From: CAVPMW01 sp963706515
GTDB taxonomy: Bacteria; Chloroflexota; Anaerolineae; Anaerolineales; UBA4823
Length of the DNA stretch: 64,000 nucleotides
NCBI GenBank assembly: GCA_963706515.1
Contig: CAVPMW010000015.1
Span: 1-64,000, forward strand
Direction: 5' to 3'
Below, one piece after another: positions 1 through 11,027 of the stretch (position 1 is its first letter; the number at the start of each line of letters is the position of its first letter). The notes beneath the pieces were generated by a model. The model ran no database searches and had not been told where the DNA came from. It worked only from the letters and a program-made list of their open reading frames with translations. A program made the translations under genes and the position numbers.

Positions 1-1
1 T

Positions 2-1129
2 AAGGGCATCCGCTCAGACCAGCTGCGCGGCACGCTTCAAAACGATATCCTCAAAGAATATATCGCCCAGAAAGAGTACATTTTCCCCCCTGAGCCGTCC
101 ATGCGCCTGGTAGTGGACACCATCGAGTACGGCAGCGGGCACGTCCCCCAGTGGAACCCGGTGAGCATCTCCGGGTATCATATCCGGGAGGCTGGCTCCA
201 CAGCTGCCCAGGAGCTGGCGTTCACCCTGGCGGATGGGCTGGAGTATGTGCGCTGGTGCCTGCAGCGCGGGCTGGCTATCGATGAATTCGCCCCCCGGCT
301 CTCGTTCTTTTTCAACGCTCATAACGACTTTTTTGAGGAGATCGCCAAGTACCGCGCTGCCCGGCGTATTTGGGCGCGTGAAATGCGCCAAACTTACAAC
401 GCCCATGACCCGCGCTCCTGGCTGCTGCGCTTCCACACGCAGACCGCTGGCGTGAGCCTCACCGCACAGCAGCCCGAAAATAACATCGTCCGGGTGGCTT
501 TGCAAGCCCTGGCAGCCGTGCTGGGCGGGACGCAGTCCTTGCACACCAACAGCATGGACGAGGCGCTGGCCCTGCCTTCCGAGCATGCCGTGACCGTCGC
601 ACTGCGCACCCAGCAGGTGATCGCCGAAGAATCAGGCGTGGTCAATACCATCGATCCGTTAGGCGGCTCGTTCTTCATAGAAGAACTGACAAACACCATG
701 GAATCGCGCGCCTACGATTATTTCCGGCGGATCACTGATCTGGGAGGCATGCTGCCAGCGATCGACAAGGGCTTCTTCCAAACCGAAATTTCAGAAGCCG
801 CTTACCGCTACCAGCGGGAGATCGATGAAGGCCGGCGCAGGATCGTCGGCGTAAACGCCTATAACGATCAACAATCCGTCACCATCCCACTCCTGGAGAT
901 GGACCCCGCTGGCTACCAACGCCAGGTGGACCGCCTGGTAGAGGTGCGAAAAAACCGGGACAGGGGTCGGGTAGGTCAGTCGCTGGACCGGCTGCGCCTC
1001 GCCTGCCAGGGCACAGAGAACAGCATGCCATTTATCCTGGAGGCAGTCCATGCGTATGCCACTCTGGGTGAGATTGTGGGCGTAATGAAAGAGGTATTCG
1101 GCATTTACGAAGAACCGACCTGGATTTAA
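2..1129 (+). CDS. Methylmalonyl-CoA mutase-type large subunit, 3' part (5' end outside window)
   Basis: This is the catalytic TIM-barrel part of a B12-dependent acyl-CoA mutase, which interconverts methylmalonyl-CoA and succinyl-CoA (or a related acyl-CoA pair). The reading frame is open from base 2, so the N-terminus lies upstream. Family motifs visible are LLRFHTQTAGVSLTAQQ (near 420), GGTQSLHTNSMDEALALP (near 525) and the DPLGGS loop (near 655). The protein ends without a cobalamin-binding domain; that domain is encoded separately at 16192-16617, beside the chaperone GTPase MeaB. This two-subunit arrangement is known for archaeal and many bacterial mutases. Methylmalonyl-, isobutyryl- and hydroxyisobutyryl-CoA mutases differ at residues that lie partly in the missing half, so the exact substrate cannot be settled here. 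Confidence 0.93.
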   Translation, partial: KGIRSDQLRGTLQNDILKEYIAQKEYIFPPEPSMRLVVDTIEYGSGHVPQWNPVSISGYHIREAGSTAAQELAFTLADGLEYVRWCLQRGLAIDEFAPRLSFFFNAHNDFFEEIAKYRAARRIWAREMRQTYNAHDPRSWLLRFHTQTAGVSLTAQQPENNIVRVALQALAAVLGGTQSLHTNSMDEALALPSEHAVTVALRTQQVIAEESGVVNTIDPLGGSFFIEELTNTMESRAYDYFRRITDLGGMLPAIDKGFFQTEISEAAYRYQREIDEGRRRIVGVNAYNDQQSVTIPLLEMDPAGYQRQVDRLVEVRKNRDRGRVGQSLDRLRLACQGTENSMPFILEAVHAYATLGEIVGVMKEVFGIYEEPTWI

Positions 1130-1210
1130 GCCAGGCGAGCCTGACCCAGCTTATTGCGAGAATGTGCCAGGAGGCACTTGAAATTAAAAATAAATTATGG
1201 AGGTAAAAGA

Positions 1211-2414
1211 ATGGCAAATGTAAAAAAAATTAAAGGCAGGATCGGCATCTTAACCGGCGGCGGTGATGTCCCCGGGTCTGAACCCGGCCATCCGGGCGGT
1301 CACAATCCGCGCGCTGCGCGAGGGCTTCGAGGTGATCGGTCTGCGGCGGGGTTGGGCGGGTGCCATGGAGATCATTCGCGATCCCCAGGCAGATAACAGC
1401 GATAATTTCCAGGTGCTGACGGAGGAAGCGGTTAACCGGGCGGGGCGAACTGGCGGCACTTTCATCCACACCTCCCGCACCCGGCCCAGCCGCGTGCCAA
1501 AAAGCAGCGTTCCCGAACACCTGCGCGAGACGTACAACCAGGAGACGAACGATCTCACCCCCGAAGTGGTCAAAAACCTGGAATACTTAGACCTTGACTA
1601 CCTTATTCCAATCGGCGGAGATGACACCCTGAGCTATGGCGTCCATTTATATAAACAAGGTTTCAAAGTCATCGCCATCCCGAAGACGATGGACAACGAC
1701 GTCCCCGGGACAGATTACTGTATCGGTTTCAGCACCTGCGTAACCCGCACGATTTCTCTGACCAACAACCTGCGCACCATTGCTGGCTCGCACGAGCGCA
1801 TCATGGTTTTGGAAGTTTTCGGTCGTTATGCAGGTTTCACTGCCATGCTGCCGACCATGGCAGGCGCGGCGAACCGCTGTGTGATCCCCGAATGGAAGTT
1901 CGATATCGACCAGCTGACGGAGCTGTTGGTATACGACCGCAACCATCATCCCAGCAGGTACTCGGTCGTGCTGGTCTCAGAGGGCGCCATGTTCGAAGGC
2001 GGAGAAATGGTTTTCCAGGATAAGACTACCGACGCCTACGGGCACGCCAAGCTGGGCGGAATCGGCGACCTGATGGCTGAGGAGATCAAGAATCGCTCCG
2101 CCAACTACAATAACGGCAAACAGATCAACATCATTGACCAGAAGCTGGGTTATATGGTGCGCGGCGGCGACCCGGATGCCATCGACTCGATCGTGCCGAT
2201 GGCCTACGGCAACCTGGCTCTGGATATGATCTTGCAGGGAATCCACGGGCGTCTGGTCGTGCTGCGCAATGGTCGCTATGATAACATGCCCCTGGATGTG
2301 GTTACCGCTACGAAGAAGACGGTGAATGTGGACAGGTACTATAACACCGAGCGACTGCGCCCCAAGTATGAGAGTTTTGAGATGCAGCCGCTGTTTATTA
2401 TGGCATCCGATTAA
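1211..2414 (+). CDS. 6-phosphofructokinase, pyrophosphate-type signature; one frameshift
   Basis: Phosphorylates fructose 6-phosphate in glycolysis. The start ATG at 1211 follows a GGAGGT ribosome site. One extra base in GTCCCCGGGTCTGAAC near 1278 breaks the frame; removing it restores GGDVPGLNPAIR and gives about 400 residues. The donor-site motif reads GGDDT (nt 1614-1628) and the catalytic segment PKTMDND (nt 1680-1700). In ATP-dependent enzymes the equivalent positions are GGDG and PGTIDND; Asp at the second Gly and Lys before Thr are the established determinants of pyrophosphate use (E. coli numbering 104 and 124). Pyrophosphate dependence is therefore strongly predicted, making the reaction reversible. 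The frameshift is probably a sequencing error, as everything downstream is well conserved. Confidence 0.92.
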
Positions 2415-2434
2415 ATCAGGCTTATTAAACAAAC

Positions 2435-2475
2435 CAGGCGGCTGGGATTCCGATAACTATGCTCCCGGTCGCCTG
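2435..2475. terminator. Stem-loop between convergent pfk and dnaE
   Basis: Arms CAGGCGGCTGGGA and TCCCGGTCGCCTG can pair with a few G-T or mismatched positions across a loop of about 15 bases. It lies just after the phosphofructokinase stop and before the dnaE stop on the other strand, where a terminator is expected. There is no long T tract, so its strength is uncertain. Confidence 0.45.
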
Positions 2476-2489
2476 TCTGTAATTAAATA

Positions 2490-2520
2490 GGACTTACGCA
2501 GTTCGCTGAGGAATTGCCGG
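2490..2520 (+). repeat. 31-nt interspersed repeat, copy A
   Basis: Begins GGACTTACGCAGTTC and ends GAGGAATTGCCGG. GCAGTTC can pair with GAATTGC to form a 7-bp stem (one G-T) with a six-base loop, GCTGAG. Nearly identical copies sit at 20895-20925 (opposite orientation, three loop bases changed) and 54451-54481 (two changes). This copy lies one base from the dnaE stop codon, between convergent genes. Confidence 0.8.
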
Positions 2521-2521
2521 C

Positions 2522-5500
2522 TTATTGGAAGGTGATCGGCTCCAGCCGGACGTTATCCCCCCCGATCAGGGCAGCCAGGCGGTTGAGCAGCTCCGGGCAG
2601 ACGCCCACCGTATTATTAGGGAATTCGATCAAATAGCCTCTGCCGAACTCGAAGACATGGAAGGCAAACCGGTCGCCGCCCGGGTAGCTGGTGACAATCC
2701 CGTGGATGCGGCGCAAGCGCAGCACATCGCGGGTTTTATCCCCGGTCGAACGCAGGGCGATGGTCAACATACGCACTGCGCCTTCTTCCAGGTGAACCGC
2801 AGGTGGGACCAGGTAGCTGCCTGGAGCGATGGGGGTCTCTTCCAGCGCAGGCAGGGGTCCTTCCTCTATGGCGATCTGAGCTACCAGTAAAGATGGATCG
2901 GTAATCCCGGGTGTTCCTGGCAGGGACTCTGCCGCATCTTCTGCTCCATCGTCTACCTCGACCTGCGCGGCTTCCAGGACCGGTTCTGCCTCCTGAGTGA
3001 CAGCCGGGATAATTGGAGTGAGGGCACTTTCCGGCAATGATCCAACGGCAGCGAGGGGAAGCTCAGACCGGGAGGTATCTTCAGGGTATTCCGAGGACCA
3101 TTCCTCCGGGAATGTATCCGGAGGCGGCGGGTTGCCTGCCTCCCAGCCGGGCGTTGCTGCAGGAGTACCCGACCGGTCAGCTGGACTCTCAACGATTGGG
3201 TCGCTACCCTGGCTGGGGTGTAGGGGAGGTCCATCCTCCAGGTCGGATGATTTAAGAGCGGATTCCTGCTCAAAGTTATCCACCTCATTCGCGACCATCC
3301 CGCTCTTCTGAGGGACCGGAATTGTCTCGAGCGGGCTGACCATGGAAAACTCGTCTGTAATCGAATCGACCAGGACTTTAGGATCGCCTGAGCCGTTATC
3401 GACTTTTCCATCTACCAGGATCACCCGGTCGTATTCCAGCAGACTGTTAAATTTCGCCCAGGGACGCGGGAATACTACCAGCTCGATGGTTCCCTGCAAA
3501 TCCTCGATGGTCACAAAACCCATCGGTTTTCCAGCTTTAGACTGGTGGTGGCGGATGCGCACGATCAAGCCTGCCACACGCACTTTCTCATCATCGCCGG
3601 CCTCAGAGAGCTGACCGGAGAAGTGGGTCACTGCCTGGGTAAGCTCGTTAATAATCGGGCTGAGCGGGTGGTCGGAGACGTATAATCCAATCAGCTCCCT
3701 CTCCCAATTCAGCACTTCCCGGCGGCTGATCTCGCTGGTAATCTTCGGCAGGTTGATCTTCTCCATGACGCCGCTTTGGCTGCTGAAAAGGCTCATCTGC
3801 CCGGAATCTTTCGCCCTGAAGTGGGAGGCGCTCGCGGCTATGATGCGGTCCAGAGCATCCAGCAGGGCGGGCCTGGAGCCGAAGCTGTCCAGTGCGCCGA
3901 CCTTAACCAGGCTTTCCAGCGCGCGCTTGCCCACATGGCGCAGGTCGACCCGCCGGCAAAAATCATCCAGGTCCTGGAAGGGCGCCTCGGCGCGCGCTGC
4001 CAGAATAATATCCACCGGTCCGTGCCCGACGTTTTTCACTGCCCCCAGCCCGAAGCGGATGGTGGACTTTCCATCCGGGTGGTCTTCGATGGTGAAATCC
4101 CAGCCGCTGGCGTTTACGTCCGGGGGTTCGATGGCGATCCCCATCCGGCGGCAGTCGGCGACATACAATGCAATTTTATCGGTGTCGTTTTGGGTTACGG
4201 AGAGGACCGCCGTCATGTACTCTACCGGGTAGTGGCTCTTCAAGTAAGCCGTCTGGACGGCAATCACCCCATAATCCGCTGCGTGCGCCTTGTTGAAACC
4301 GTAGCGCGCAAATTCTTCCCAATCCTTGAATATAGCTGCCGCAGTTTCGGCAGGTATGCCGTTCTTAACAGCGCCCCCCACGAACTTTTCCTGGTGTTTG
4401 AGCAGCTTATCTCCCTGCTTTTTTGCCACGGCTTTCCGCAGGTCATCCGCCTCAGGAGCAGAGTATCCGGCAAGATTCATTACCGCGAACATCAATTGTT
4501 CCTGGTAAACCGGGTATCCGTAGGTCTCCTTAAAGATGGGTTCGAGCGCAGGATGGCGGTAGGTGACAGCCTCCTCACCGTGCATGCGCCGGATATAACC
4601 GGGAATGAAATCCATCGGTCCCGGGCGGAAGAGCGCCACCATGGCGATTACGTTAGCCAGCTCTTTGGGTTTCATCTGCATCAGCCAACGACGCATCCCG
4701 GAACCTTCAACCTGGAACACACCTGCGGTATCGCCGCGTCCCAGCAGCTCGAACGTCTCCGGATCATCCACCGGGATATTATTCAGGTTTAGCTCGATGC
4801 CGTAGCGGGCGCAGATCAGGTCACAAGCCCGGGCCATGATCGTTAATGTCGCCAGTCCCAGGAAGTCAACTTTGAGCAGTCCCAGGGAATCGAGGATGGA
4901 CATCTCGAACTGGGTCACGAGCTTGACCGGGCTGTCCTCCGCAGCGCCGCTCGTCGGGCGGTGCAGCGGGATATATTCGATGATCGGCTTGTCAGTAATG
5001 ATTACTCCGGCAGCATGCGTGCCTGCGTTGCGCACCACTCCTTCCATCTGCCTGGCATTGTCGATCAGCTCGTGGAGGTAAGGCGCTGAATTGTAGAGCT
5101 GTTTGAACTCGGTGTTCTCCCTTAAGGCATCTTCAATCCTGACCGGCTTCCCCGGAATATTGGGGATCAGCTTGGCTGCCCGGTCCACTTCGGTCAGGGG
5201 AATATCCATGACCCTGCCTACATCCCGGATGGCGGCGCGTGCCCCCAAAGTGCCAAAAGTGATTACCTGGGCGACCTTATCGTAGCCGTATTTTTGGGCT
5301 GCGTACTGCATCATTTCTGCCCGGCGGTCATCGCGGAAATCCAAATCGATGTCGGGCATAGATATGCGCCCCGGGTTGAGGAAGCGCTCGAAGATCAAGC
5401 CGTGCTCGATCGGGTCGACCAGGGTAATCTCCAGAGCATATGCGACAATCGAGCCAGCCGCAGAGCCGCGTGCGTTATACCAGATCCCCTGCTGGCGGGC

Positions 5501-6540
5501 ATAACGGCACAGATCCCAGACAATGAGGAAGTAGGTATCGAAGCCCATGCGGTGGATGATGTCGAGCTCGTACTCCAGCCGCTGGCGGACTAACGGATCA
5601 TCCGCCCGGTCGCCGTAACGCTGGCGGATGCCGGCTGCGCACAGATCGCTTAAACAGGTTTGGGCATCGCAGTCCTCGGGGACAGTGAACTCGGGGAGGT
5701 GGTAGCCTTTGAAACTCAAATCTACGTTACAGCGTTCAGCGATCAGTAAGGTGTTATTCAGCGCTTCCGGGACTTCTTTGAAGATCGTTGCCATTTCTTC
5801 CGGGCTGCGCAGGTAATAGCTATCATTGGTCATGCGCATCCGTCCCGGATCGCTAAGCAGGCTTCCGGTCTGGATGGCTAAAAGAATATCCTGGAAACGG
5901 GAATCAGCCCGGTCGACATAATGCACATCGTTGGTTGCCACGAACTGCGCCTGGTAGCGCGGTGCAAGATCGATCAAGTTCTGGTTTATCTGGTTCAATT
6001 CGGGGAGGTCGTGCTCTTGCAGCTCGAGATAGAAATTCTCCGGACCGAAGACTTCAAAATACCAATCCAGCTGGCGACGGGCGGAGTCGAGATTCCCCTG
6101 GTGGATCAAACGGGGCACTTCGGCGCTCATGCATCCGGAGGTGCAGATGAGCCCCTCGGCGTGCCCAGCCAGGAAGTCATGGTCGATGCGCGGAAAATAG
6201 TAAAAACCCTCCATTTGAGCCGCACTGGCAATCTTCAAAAGGTTTTTATAACCAATTTCATTCTCCGCCAGCAGCAGCAGATGGGCGGAGCGTTTATCGT
6301 ATTGGGGATCGCGATCTTTCATCCCGCGCGCCGCCATATAGGCCTCGACCCCGATAATCGGTTTTACGCCAGCCGTCCTGGCAGTATTAAGAAATCGACG
6401 ACGCCGAACATCGTGCCATGATCGGTCAATGCCAAAGCGGGCATATTCATTTCCCGGGCGCGCTTCACCAATGTCTTGATATTACTGAAGCCATCCAGGA
6501 GCGAATATTCGGAATGGACGTGCAGGTGGACGAAGGACAT
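2522..6540 (-). CDS. dnaE: DNA polymerase III alpha subunit (DnaE); one frameshift
   Basis: Replicative DNA polymerase catalytic subunit, about 1339 residues once one missing base near 6390 is restored. The true start (ATG at 6540) encodes MSFVHLHVHSEYSLLDG, the PHP-domain opening; the frame breaks after GVVDFL and resumes in ARTAGVKP. The palm carries PDIDLDFRDDRR, whose Asp residues bind catalytic metals. QMSLF near residue 915 matches the beta-clamp-binding consensus. An OB-fold follows (residues about 980-1060), then a Pro/Glu/Ser-rich linker of about 170 residues with few hydrophobic stretches, and a C-terminal domain of about 100 residues ending GGDNVRLEPITFQ. The long linker is unusual next to E. 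coli DnaE. It diverges from secA. Confidence 0.96.
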
Positions 6541-6770
6541 CGTAGAGTTCTATCCGGTCTGCGTATTCAACGGTAATGTCTGGGCGAGCATTTAATTTTA
6601 TAAAAGGGTTGGAAAGCCGCTTGGTTCCCCCAACGATTATAGCACGCGCCTCCCTGGAAACACCGCTGCCAGGATTAGAAAATCCCGGATACACAAAAAT
6701 ATATAAGTAACAACAGCCACGGTGCGCGGCGCGTACAGGGACGGACGCCGCGTGCCAGAAAGCGCCATTT

Positions 6771-6813
6771 AGTTTATTCTTAACCGCCTATGCTATAATC
6801 GCCCGCAAGAGGT
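6771..6813 (+). promoter_or_regulatory. Promoter and ribosome site of secA
   Basis: An extended -10 element, TGCTATAAT (6791-6799), lies 23 bases before the secA start, with a weak -35 (TAGTTT, 6771-6776) at 17-bp spacing. AAGAGGT (6808-6813) is the ribosome site. The rest of the 281-base gap 6541-6821 between divergent dnaE and secA holds a GC-rich stretch with partial inverted symmetry around 6722-6760, but no recognisable gene. Confidence 0.6.
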
Positions 6814-6821
6814 AACTGTTT

Positions 6822-9800
6822 ATGCTTAAACGTTTCGTCCAAATCTTTGGTGGCGACCCCACCAAAAAAGCCCTGGAAAAATATGCGCCGACGGTCGATG
6901 AGATCAATGCGCTTGAACCGGAATACGAGGCACTATCGAATGAAGCACTGACCGCCAAGACCAGCGAGTTTCGTGAGCGGCTGGCTCAGGATGAGACCCT
7001 GGATGATTTGCTCGTAGAAGCGTTTGCGGCAGTGCGCGAAGCCAGCAAGCGTACGATTGGCTTGCGCCACTTCGACGTACAGCTCATTGGCGGAATCGCC
7101 CTGCACCAGGGAAAGATCGCTGAGATGCGCACCGGTGAAGGAAAAACCCTGGTCGCTACCCTGCCGATGTATCTGAATGCTCTCAACGGGAGCGGTGTCC
7201 ATCTGGTAACCGTGAACGATTACCTGGCTCGCCGTGATGCGCGCTGGATGGCTCCCATCTACAACATTTTAGGGATGTCCGTCGGGGTCTTGCAGATGGC
7301 GGCCCGCACCGAAAACGGTAAGAAAGCCTTCATCGTAGACCTGGAACGCACATCTCCCCACGAAGATCAGAACCAGCTGCGCATGGTCCCCCGCGCTGAA
7401 GCCTATCTGGCTGACATCACTTACGGCACAAACAGTGAGTTCGGCTTCGATTACCTGCGCGACAACATGACTATGATGTGGGATGAGCGGGTACAGCGCG
7501 GCCATTTCTATTCGATTGTAGACGAAGTCGACAACGTACTGATCGATGAAGCTCGCACTCCCTTGATCATCTCGGGTCCTGCCCAAGATGAAGCCGAATG
7601 GTATATCCACATGGCACAGGTGGTAAAAGGTCTGCGCAGCGAGGATTACGAGATCAGCGAACGCGACCGGACCGTCACACTGACGGAGCTGGGTGAGCTC
7701 CACATCGAGGAGCTGCTCGGCACACCGCTGCGCGACCCCGATCGACCGGAGGATGTCACCCTCGAGCAGGCGCGCCTGATGGGCTACCTGGAACAGGCTC
7801 TGCGCGCCCAGCATCTCTACCGGAGAAATAAGGATTACCTGGTCCAGGCAAGCAAGGTTGTCATCATCGATGAGTTTACCGGGCGGCTGATGCCCGGACG
7901 GCGCTGGTCGGATGGCTTGCACCAGGCGGTGGAAGCGAAAGAAGGAGTGAAGGTCCAGAGCGAATCGGTCACGTATGCCACCATCACCATCCAGAACTAT
8001 TTCCGCATGTATGGCAAGCTGGCGGGGATGACCGGTACGGCAGCCACCGAAGCCGAAGAGTTCGATAAGATCTATAAACTCGATGTCGTTGTGATCCCTA
8101 CCAACCTCGAGTACCAGGCGCTGCGTGCGGAGCAAGGTCTGGAGATCATCGAAGTCACGCGACGAAGGCGGCTATAAATTTCGTTATTACGCCAGCCGGA
8201 GCGACCCTCAGAAGGAGCCGCTCTTCTACCAGCGTAAAGATTTCCCGGACGTCGTCTACCGCACTGAGGAAGCCAAGCTGCGTTCAATTGCCAGTGAAAT
8301 CTTGAATTATCACGTATTAGGGCGGCCCCTGCTCGTGGGTACAACTTCGGTAGAGCTTTCCGAGCGAGTCTCGAGCCGGCTGCGCGCCGAGCCTTTGCGT
8401 CGCCTGGCAATGGTCCTGCTCCTGCGCTCCGCCTGGATGAAAGCCAATAACCGGGAAGAAGACGGTCGCCAGATCGAAGAGCTGCAGTTTCTCAACGTGC
8501 GCCTGGAAAACCTGGACAATGCCGAAGCGCGCAAGCTGGCGCGCGATCTGGGCCTGGTCTTCAACCCTGAAGATCCCGCCAACCTGCAAGCCTTCCTCCA
8601 GCTATTGGGCATTCCCGATGCGTCTCCCGAGCGCCTGGCGGCTGACCTGCGCGCTGGCATCCCGCACCAGGTGCTGAATGCGCGCAAGCACACCGAAGAA
8701 AGCCAGATCATTGCCGGGGCGGGTGCCTTCGGGGCAGTCACGATTGCCACAAATATGGCCGGCCGCGGCGTGGATATCAAGCTGGGCGGTGAGCTGGCTG
8801 AAGAGATTATGGTGTCGGTAAACCGGGTGCTGAGCAAGGCAGGCTATTCCGATCCATACGATATGTCCCAAGAGGAACGCTACCAGGCTCTTGCAAAGCT
8901 GGATCCTGCCGACATTGGTATTTATGAGAGCGAAATCCAGTTTTTCTTGAAGCACATGGAGGAGATGGAGAAAGTGCGCGCCCTGGGGGGCCTGCACGTG
9001 CTCGGCTCAGAACGGCACGAAGCCCGGCGCATCGACAACCAGCTGCGCGGTCGCTCCGCCCGCCAGGGAGACCCCGGTTCTTCACGTTTCTATCTATCCA
9101 TGGAAGACGAGCTGATGCGCCTGTTCGGCGGGTCCCAGGCAGATGGCCTGATGCAGCGCCTGAAAATTGACGATGCGATGCCGCTGGAAGTGGGTCTGGT
9201 CGGGCGCATCGTCGAACAATCCCAGACACGGGTCGAGGGCGCCAATTTTGATGTGCGCAAACACCTGCTGGAATACGACGATGTGCTCAATACCCAGCGC
9301 ATCAAGATCTACGGGCAGCGCGACCGCATCTTCCAAAAAGAGGACTTGAGTGAAGATGTGACCGACATGCTGCTGACCGAGCTCTCCCGGCGCGTCCCCC
9401 CGCTCTGGAAGACCCCGACGGTCCCTGGAAGCTGCTCGCCTGGCTGGACCAGGTCCAGCCGCCGCTCTCGATCAACGGCTACATCTTCCCCTCTTATTCC
9501 TTACAGCTCCTGGTAGATGCCGCCTTCAATACCGCTGAAGCGGAGGGTGGAGGACAACCTGTAGAAGAATTACAGCCGGCGGCTGCTCGCCAGATGCTCC
9601 TGCAGATCCTGGACCAGTCCATGCGCAGCGAGGAGAACCACCTGCGCAGCTCCATCCATACCTTGCTCCAGCAGTCAGAAGACCAGCTGAACACTCAGCT
9701 GGCAGAGCGCCTGGACGTCGTCGATACCTACTTTCAGGGAATTCGCGACGCGGATGAAACTGACACCCGTAAACCGATCGACCTGACCAACGAGCTCTCT

Positions 9801-10979
9801 GTCGTGGTCCGCCTTCCGCTCAAGCTGACCTCTGAACAGCAGCGCGCCTTGCGCGATGATCCAGACCAGGCAGAAGAGGATGTCCGTGCACTGGTCGAGA
9901 GCAGCATGACGGCGCAGGCAATCGTCCGCGTGGTAGGGTCCGTCGAACGCCGTTTGGAAGAGCCCTTGGAGATCGATCCAGCCCAGCTTGCCAATGAGGA
10001 TTGGAGCACCCTATCGGCGACCATCATGGGGGCAGCCGAAGCCTTGTTCGAGCGCAGGCGCGAGCGCTTTCTCGGAGCAAACGGGCAAATCGTACGCGAC
10101 CTCGATAGCGCCTTGAGCAAGATCGCGGGTCCGGTAAACCGCAACCAGTTCGTCCAGCTCTTGCTGCTCATGCCGGAGGGGGCGCGGGCCTCATTTGACA
10201 AGAAGACCCACCGGCGCATCTGGCAACGAACTACCCGCCTCACCTATCTCTTTTACATCAGCCAGCTCATCGCGGAGCGTGACAACCAGGAAGTAACCGA
10301 CGATATCTTGAGCCATCTGGAAAAGGCACAATCGGTGATGCGCCGCGCCTGGGGTATGGTGGAATTCAACCGGGCAGCCAACGGCAGCCTGGCTGAGCTG
10401 GAGGAACCTATTCAGACCGCCTTATCGACCCTCTTCGGAGATGAGCGCTTTCAGCAGATCAAAGACCAGCCGCTGGTCGGTCTGCCCCTGGCAGATAGAG
10501 AGGTGGTCATCGATGAGCTGGGCAGGCGCGCCCTCACTGCCATCTACCGGCCCTTGTTGCTGGGTGTCATTACCGAGCTGTGGGTCGAATACCTCACCCA
10601 GATGGAATCGCTGCGGGTGTCGATTGGCCTGGAAGCTTACGGGCAGCGCGACCCACTGGTGCAGTATAAGAACCGTGCTTTTGAGCTGTTCCAGCAGCTA
10701 TTGGACAATATGCGCATCGGCGTCGTCTCCCGCATGTTCACCTACCGGCCGCGCGAAGTTCCGGCTGCCGAAGCCGGTCAAGGACGCAGTGAAAGTGACC
10801 AGGATTTGGTAGGTGAAGACGAAGATTATGAAGCTCTGGAGGAGGGTGAGGAGCAGCCCGAAGAAGCTGAGCCGCAAACGGAGGCGGTTGCCTCTGCCGC
10901 AAATCCGGCAAAGGCGGAGAGCCCGGTGCAAGGAAGGTCGAGCAGCAGTTCAAAAAAGCGCCGGCGTCGCAGGCGCTGA
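6822..10979 (+). CDS. secA: Preprotein translocase ATPase SecA, unusually long; two frameshifts
   Basis: ATPase motor that drives secreted proteins through SecYEG. Visible motifs are Walker A MRTGEGKTLVATLP, YGTNSEFGFDYLRDNM, VDEVDNVLIDEARTPLIISG, GMTGTA, TNMAGRGVDIKLGG and QLRGRSARQGDPGSSRFYLS. The frame shifts near 8155 (after EIIEV) and in a run of six C near 9405; both are flanked by conserved SecA sequence, so indel errors are likely. The reconstructed protein is about 1385 residues, against roughly 840-1000 usually. The excess is an alpha-helical region of several hundred residues between the DEAD motor and the final scaffold segment (LWVEYLTQMESLRVSIGLEA). The C-terminus is an acidic Glu-rich stretch followed by KKRRRRRR, not the usual Cys/His zinc motif. 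Confidence 0.95.
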
Positions 10980-11027
10980 GCCAGCAATCCCGGCAAACAT
11001 CCACATCCTCGGATCGCGGAGATTTGA

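Noticed and set aside
3776..4792. Open frame of 338 codons on the plus strand inside dnaE
   Set aside because: It is antisense to the most conserved part of dnaE, has no ribosome site and no family resemblance; GC-rich codon bias keeps the opposite strand open.
7269..8135. Open frame of 288 codons on the minus strand inside secA
   Set aside because: Fully antisense to conserved SecA motor motifs; no start signal and no recognisable protein.
8150..8165. Programmed frameshifting in secA
   Set aside because: No slippery heptamer or downstream pseudoknot is apparent, and similar breaks occur in many unrelated genes here, so indel error is the simpler explanation.
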